A DNA stretch of 16,695 nucleotides from Microcaldota archaeon. GTDB taxonomy: Archaea > Micrarchaeota > Micrarchaeia > Micrarchaeales > Micrarchaeaceae. Position 1 is the first letter of the stretch. Every line of letters begins with the position of its first letter. The stretch lies in NCBI GenBank assembly GCA_021829015.1, contig JAJZOJ010000030.1, positions 1 through 16,695 on the forward strand, read 5' to 3'. Under the pieces are notes generated by a model. It was given only the letters and a program-made list of their open reading frames with translations, searched no databases and had not been told where the DNA came from. Positions 12,767-16,695 of the stretch are shown here, one piece after another. The position numbers and the translations under genes were made by a program.

Positions 12767-14565
12767 TGGAAATGAACCCGTTGCTATCCCTGCTGCCCCT
12801 TGCGATCGCCGCCCTTGCCGCGCTGCTCGGGAGAAAGGTGGCGAAGGCGATAAAGTACATCTCCCTTGCCGCAAGCCTGGCCTCGCTGGCCATAATAATC
12901 CTGGTGGCGCTTTCAGGGGCGCAGGGCGTGCAGAGCATTAGCTGGTTCTCCATCGGCGGGTTTAGCTTCTCGATATCTACATCTACGCTTCCGCTCAACA
13001 TGCTTCTGCTCGCTATAGTAGGGGTTATGACACCTCTGATATTCGTATATGCGATAGGATACATGGACATGCTCTCGGAGCAAAGCAGGTTCTATTTCGA
13101 GATGTGCGTCTTCTCTGCCGCGATGATGCTCTTCGCGATGTCCGCGAACTTCATAACGATGTTCATAGGCTGGGAGCTGCTAGGGATTACGAGCTACCTC
13201 CTCATAGGGTTCTGGTACGGCAGGGAGGGGACCGCCCGCGCCGCAAGGAAGGCGATAACCACTATAATAATCGGGGACGTCATGATGCTCTTCGCGATGT
13301 TCCTGATATGGACCACATTCCACACATTCGAATTCGCCGCCATCATACAACAGGCATCCACGCACAGCTTGTACATGGAGATAGCCCTATCGATGATCCT
13401 TGTCGCAGCATTCACCAAGTCGGCGCAGTTCCCGTTCAGCGAGTGGCTAGCCGATGCCATGAAGGGACCAACCCCCGTTTCGGCATTCCTGCACTCCTCG
13501 ACAATGGTTAAAGCCGGGGTATTCCTGATAGCGGTGCTGCTGCCATTATACGTATCTTACAACATGCTCTACGTGCTCCTTGGCTTCGGAATAGTCACGG
13601 CGCTAATAGGGGCGACCAACGCGCTGACGGAGATTCACATAAAGAGGGTTCTCGCATACTCCACGATAGAGGACCTTGGGCTGATGTTTGTCGCCCTCGG
13701 CACCGGATCGCTCATAGCCGCGATGATGCTCTTCGTGGTGCAGACATTCTACAAGGCGCTCCTGTTCATGAGTGCCGGGGCTGTGATAAAGGCGAATGGC
13801 AACGAGGAGGACATGGACAAGGTTTACAGCTCCCCGTCGTTCCTCAAGTTGACGATACCAACGGTCCTTGCGGTCGCCTCCCTTGCTGGGCTGTTCCCGC
13901 TCAGCGGATTCTTCGGCAAGGCCGCGGTAGACGGAGCAGCATCAGGCAGCATTGCGATATACGGGGTTTTGCTGGTCATAGGCTTCCTGAGCGACATTTA
14001 CATATTCAGGTGGCTGTTCGTGCCGATGCACAAGAGGTCGGACAGGAGGACGGCATCGGCCCGCGCAAGATACAAGATGCTCCCGGCTGCGCTTATGGCC
14101 CCGATGTACATACTTGCTTTCCTGATAGTCGCGGGCGCCGCGGCGTATTTCCTGCTTCCAACGTACCTTTCATCCCTGGGCGCAACGGCCCTCAACATAG
14201 GCATTACCGAGATAGCGGCACTGTCGATAGCATTCGTCATAGGCCTTGCCATATCATATGCGCTGTTCTACAGGAGGAAGTACTCCTCGATAGAGGAGAG
14301 AAGCCCGATATACAGGATACTGCACAGCAGCTCTGCGGTGAACGCCGCATACTACGGCCTTGCAGGGGCATTGCTTGCAGTTGCATCTGGGATGGAATCC
14401 CTAGATTCCTCCGCATACAGCCTGATAAGGGACGGGGGCCGCGGCCTCATGGGCCTGGGGAACAGGATGAGGAAGCTTGAGAACGGCAGCGTGAACGTGT
14501 ATGCCGCGGCATTCGTCATAGGCGTGGCGGCCGTCGGCGCATTGATAATACTGGTGCTCAAATGA
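12766..14565 (+). CDS. nuoL: Complex I-like subunit L, antiporter-like pump
   Basis: 599 residues. NuoL is the distal proton pump and includes the long lateral helix. Key features: YFEMCVFSAAMMLFAMSANF, MFIGWELLGITSYLLIGFWY with the conserved membrane Glu, EWLADAMKGPTPVSAFLHSS with TMVKAGVFLI and its conserved Lys, and HIKRVLAYSTIEDLGLMFVA. The C-terminus ends in a hydrophobic helix. ATG 12766 shares its first base with the nuoK stop (TGATG), so translation is probably coupled; ATG 12772 is an alternative. Confidence 0.95.
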   Translation: MEMNPLLSLLPLAIAALAALLGRKVAKAIKYISLAASLASLAIIILVALSGAQGVQSISWFSIGGFSFSISTSTLPLNMLLLAIVGVMTPLIFVYAIGYMDMLSEQSRFYFEMCVFSAAMMLFAMSANFITMFIGWELLGITSYLLIGFWYGREGTARAARKAITTIIIGDVMMLFAMFLIWTTFHTFEFAAIIQQASTHSLYMEIALSMILVAAFTKSAQFPFSEWLADAMKGPTPVSAFLHSSTMVKAGVFLIAVLLPLYVSYNMLYVLLGFGIVTALIGATNALTEIHIKRVLAYSTIEDLGLMFVALGTGSLIAAMMLFVVQTFYKALLFMSAGAVIKANGNEEDMDKVYSSPSFLKLTIPTVLAVASLAGLFPLSGFFGKAAVDGAASGSIAIYGVLLVIGFLSDIYIFRWLFVPMHKRSDRRTASARARYKMLPAALMAPMYILAFLIVAGAAAYFLLPTYLSSLGATALNIGITEIAALSIAFVIGLAISYALFYRRKYSSIEERSPIYRILHSSSAVNAAYYGLAGALLAVASGMESLDSSAYSLIRDGGRGLMGLGNRMRKLENGSVNVYAAAFVIGVAAVGALIILVLK

Positions 14566-15974
14566 TGCCTCTCATACTACTCGCGTTGCTCGCTATACCG
14601 ATAGCGTCGCTGGCGCTTCTGCTATTGCTGGGGGAAAAGAAGTCAAGGCCCATCTCAGTAGCATCGACACTGCTGGGCTTCGCCATAGTATCATACATAT
14701 TCGTAGAATCAGTAATCTCCGGGGCGTTGAGCCTCTCAGTTACGTACCCGTACATAAGCGCGCTGGGGATAAACTTCGGGCTGAGGATAAACCTGATATC
14801 GATGGTGCTGCTTCTCATGTCCTCTGCGGTGCTCTTCGCCACCGCGCTCGCAGGGAACCCGGAAAAGGAGAAGGGAAAGGCCAGGAACGCACTGGTGCTT
14901 CTGTTCCAGACAGCCGCAATGGGGATATTCATGTCCTCAAACATGTTCCTCTTCTTCATATTCTGGGACGTTGGCGTCATAGCGATGTTCTTCATGATAA
15001 ACCTGCTCGGATCCGCCAACAGGAAGCAGGCCTCTATGCGCTTCATAGTCTATGAGATATTCGCGAGCTCCCTCCTGTTCCTGGGGATAATGCTGCTCTA
15101 CTTCTACATGCCAGGGCACTCCCTGGACATGTCGAGCATAGTGCTGCATTCCGCATCCATGCCTGTGCTCATCCAGGAACTGGTGTTCCTCCTGCTATTC
15201 GTAGCCTTCATGGTGAACATGCCGATGTTCCCGATGCACTTCTGGCTTCCAGATGCGCACACCGAGGCGCCGACACAGGGGTCCATGCTGCTCTCCGGGG
15301 TCTTGACGAAGTTCGGCGGATTCGGCATGCTGCTGATATTCTACATGCTTCCGATATCCTCAAAATACGCATTCTACGTCGCTGCGCTTGCGGTGGTGTC
15401 AGCATTCTATTCCGTGCTGGTGCTGATGAAGCAGACGGACATAAAGCGCATAATAGCCTATTCCACCATCATAGAGATGAGCGTGATAATGGTCGGCATA
15501 GCCGCGTCCAACACCCTCGGGACGTATGGCGCGGTGTATGCAATGCTCTCGCACGGGCTCACCATAGCCCTAATGTTCCTCGTTGTCGGGTCCATGAAGC
15601 ACATATTCGGGGAGAGGAGCATAAACGTGCTCAAGGGCACCGTGGCCTCAGCGGCCTCTACCTCCTATTCGTTCCTGATGGGATCGCTTTCCATGGTGGG
15701 ATTCCCGCTTACCGCCGGGTTCGTCGCCGACATACTCCTGTTCATAGGCTCCGCCAGCGCATTCGGAATCGTAGGGCTGCTGCCGCTCGTAGCGCTGATG
15801 CTGATGGCGATGTTCATGTACTTCGTGATGGAGCGCAGCGTATTCTCCGTTAGGGAGAAATCTAAGCCGGTGGATTTCATAACCATAGAACAGAAACTGG
15901 GATATGCGATATTCCTTTCCATGATATTCATTTTCGGCGTGCTGCCCTTCACGGTGCTGGGGCTTTTGAGGTAA
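14562..15974 (+). CDS. nuoM: Complex I-like subunit M, antiporter-like pump
   Basis: 470 residues, a MrpD-like pump subunit. Conserved parts include MHFWLPDAHTEAPTQGSMLL with LSGVLTKFGGFG (channel Lys), and DIKRIIAYSTIIEMSVIMVG. In the helix that normally reads FFxFWEVMLIPMYF, this protein has FFIFWDVGVIAMFF: the essential membrane Glu (E. coli Glu144) is Asp136, codon 14967-14969. The charge is kept but the side chain is shorter. GGTG (14553-14556) lies 5 nt before the start. The start overlaps the nuoL stop; ATG 14565 is also possible. Typical NuoM length is about 480-510, so this one is slightly short. Confidence 0.95.
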   Translation: MMPLILLALLAIPIASLALLLLLGEKKSRPISVASTLLGFAIVSYIFVESVISGALSLSVTYPYISALGINFGLRINLISMVLLLMSSAVLFATALAGNPEKEKGKARNALVLLFQTAAMGIFMSSNMFLFFIFWDVGVIAMFFMINLLGSANRKQASMRFIVYEIFASSLLFLGIMLLYFYMPGHSLDMSSIVLHSASMPVLIQELVFLLLFVAFMVNMPMFPMHFWLPDAHTEAPTQGSMLLSGVLTKFGGFGMLLIFYMLPISSKYAFYVAALAVVSAFYSVLVLMKQTDIKRIIAYSTIIEMSVIMVGIAASNTLGTYGAVYAMLSHGLTIALMFLVVGSMKHIFGERSINVLKGTVASAASTSYSFLMGSLSMVGFPLTAGFVADILLFIGSASAFGIVGLLPLVALMLMAMFMYFVMERSVFSVREKSKPVDFITIEQKLGYAIFLSMIFIFGVLPFTVLGLLR

Positions 15975-15975
15975 T

Positions 15976-16695
15976 ATGATGATGCAACAAGTCCTGCAAT
16001 ACCTGCCTGAAGCCCTTCTGGGGCTCGTAGCGGCATTCGCGCTGCTTGGCATCGCTTCCGCATATTCCAACAGGAAGAGGGCCTCATTCTCGCTCAGCAC
16101 AATATTGCTGGCCGCCATCTCAATAATCTCAGGGTACATGCTTGCCTCAGGGGCGAACGTGCTTATTCTTGGGGAGGTCCACGTATATGCATTCTCGATG
16201 CTGTTCGTTCTGCTCTTCTCAGTAACGCTGGCGCTGGCCAACGCGCTCGCCTATGCCTACTCCAAGAACTACCACGAACTGCTGATGCTTATCGGATTCT
16301 CGTATGCAGGGATGTGCGTAGTCGCTACCGCATCCTCCATCCTGGGTGTGTTCCTGGGCATAGAGGTAGTTGCGATAGTGACGTCCCTGATGCTGCTATT
16401 CGAGGGGAGGCACAGGCTCGAGGCAGCGGCGAAATTCTTCATACTTAGCTCCATCGCAGCAGCGATGTTCGCGTTCGGCGCGGCATTGCTGCTGCAGTAC
16501 AGCCCTGCGCTCGCCCTTAGCGGAATAACCTCTGTATGGTCAGACATACTTGGCGCATCAATGCTGCTCATAGCCGCAGCGCTGGGATTCGAGGCTGCTC
16601 TCTTCCCGTTCAACCTCTGGGTGCCCGACGTATACGAGGGGGCTCCAGGGCACCTAACCGCACTGATATCAGGAATAAACAAGAAAGTGGCGTTT
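15976..16695 (+). CDS. nuoN: Complex I-like subunit N, N-terminal part
   Basis: 240 residues to the window edge, no stop reached; family length is about 470-490, so roughly half is visible. The reading frame from ATG 15976 (three ATGs in a row, the last at 15982) starts 1 nt after the nuoM stop. The N-terminal ~110 residues are hydrophobic helices; LGIEVVAIVTSLMLL holds the conserved membrane Glu of NuoN. FNLWVPDVYEGAPGHLTALI near the edge matches the family's 'HxWxPDVYEGAPxxVTAF', followed by NKKVAF. Last visible gene of the operon. Confidence 0.92.
   Translation, partial: MMMQQVLQYLPEALLGLVAAFALLGIASAYSNRKRASFSLSTILLAAISIISGYMLASGANVLILGEVHVYAFSMLFVLLFSVTLALANALAYAYSKNYHELLMLIGFSYAGMCVVATASSILGVFLGIEVVAIVTSLMLLFEGRHRLEAAAKFFILSSIAAAMFAFGAALLLQYSPALALSGITSVWSDILGASMLLIAAALGFEAALFPFNLWVPDVYEGAPGHLTALISGINKKVAF

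Noticed and set aside
1..16695. CRISPR array, insertion sequence, transposase or integration site
   Set aside because: No regularly spaced direct repeats, no terminal inverted repeats around a frame, and no transposase or integrase motifs were seen on either strand.

Overview
The window looks like a chromosomal segment of a small-genome archaeon. Evidence: archaeal/eukaryotic-type ribosomal proteins (eL30, uS12, uS7, L7Ae, eS28, eL24), an archaeal EF-2 with the diphthamide histidine, TATA-box promoters about 25-30 nt before start codons with several apparently leaderless genes, GGTG-type ribosome binding sites, and an N-glycosylation-rich surface protein. AUA and AGG codons are common. The mix of very divergent ribosomal proteins with a Nuo-type membrane complex would suit a DPANN lineage such as Micrarchaeota; this is inference from gene character, not a database match.

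Layout. (1) 1-3555: end of rpl30e, then rps12, rps7 and fusA (EF-2), all + strand and tightly packed: a translation operon. nusA is missing from its usual place between rpl30e and rps12. (2) 3556-5561: a protein with degenerate ankyrin-like repeats, a DUF429 RNase H-fold protein with a leaderless-type promoter, and a small convergent hypothetical gene on the - strand. (3) 5620-6693: L7Ae, eS28 and eL24, another classical archaeal translation cluster. The L7Ae leader carries what looks like a kink-turn whose stem includes the ribosome binding site, so L7Ae probably represses its own translation. (4) 6694-8062: an XRE-HTH plus CBS-pair regulator with a perfect 16-bp palindrome over its start codon, facing a two-gene - strand operon of unrecognised small proteins. 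(5) 8063-10237: a winged-helix protein that seems to start at CTG, followed by a large exported glycoprotein. (6) 10228-16695: a small - strand hypothetical gene shares one symmetric TATA element with a + strand nuoHIJKLMN operon that runs off the window end.

How it fits together. The two translation operons supply ribosomal and elongation components. The nuo cluster encodes the membrane arm (H, J, K, L, M, N) and the Fe-S connector (I) of a complex I-like, ion-pumping oxidoreductase; NuoA-D are not upstream and must be elsewhere, or absent. Most nuo genes overlap by 1-4 nt, suggesting translational coupling. The most notable observations are the L7Ae kink-turn leader, the palindromic operator of the HTH-CBS regulator, the apparent CTG start, and unusual substitutions at deeply conserved positions in uS12, EF-2 and NuoM. 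No tRNA, rRNA, CRISPR array or insertion sequence was seen.
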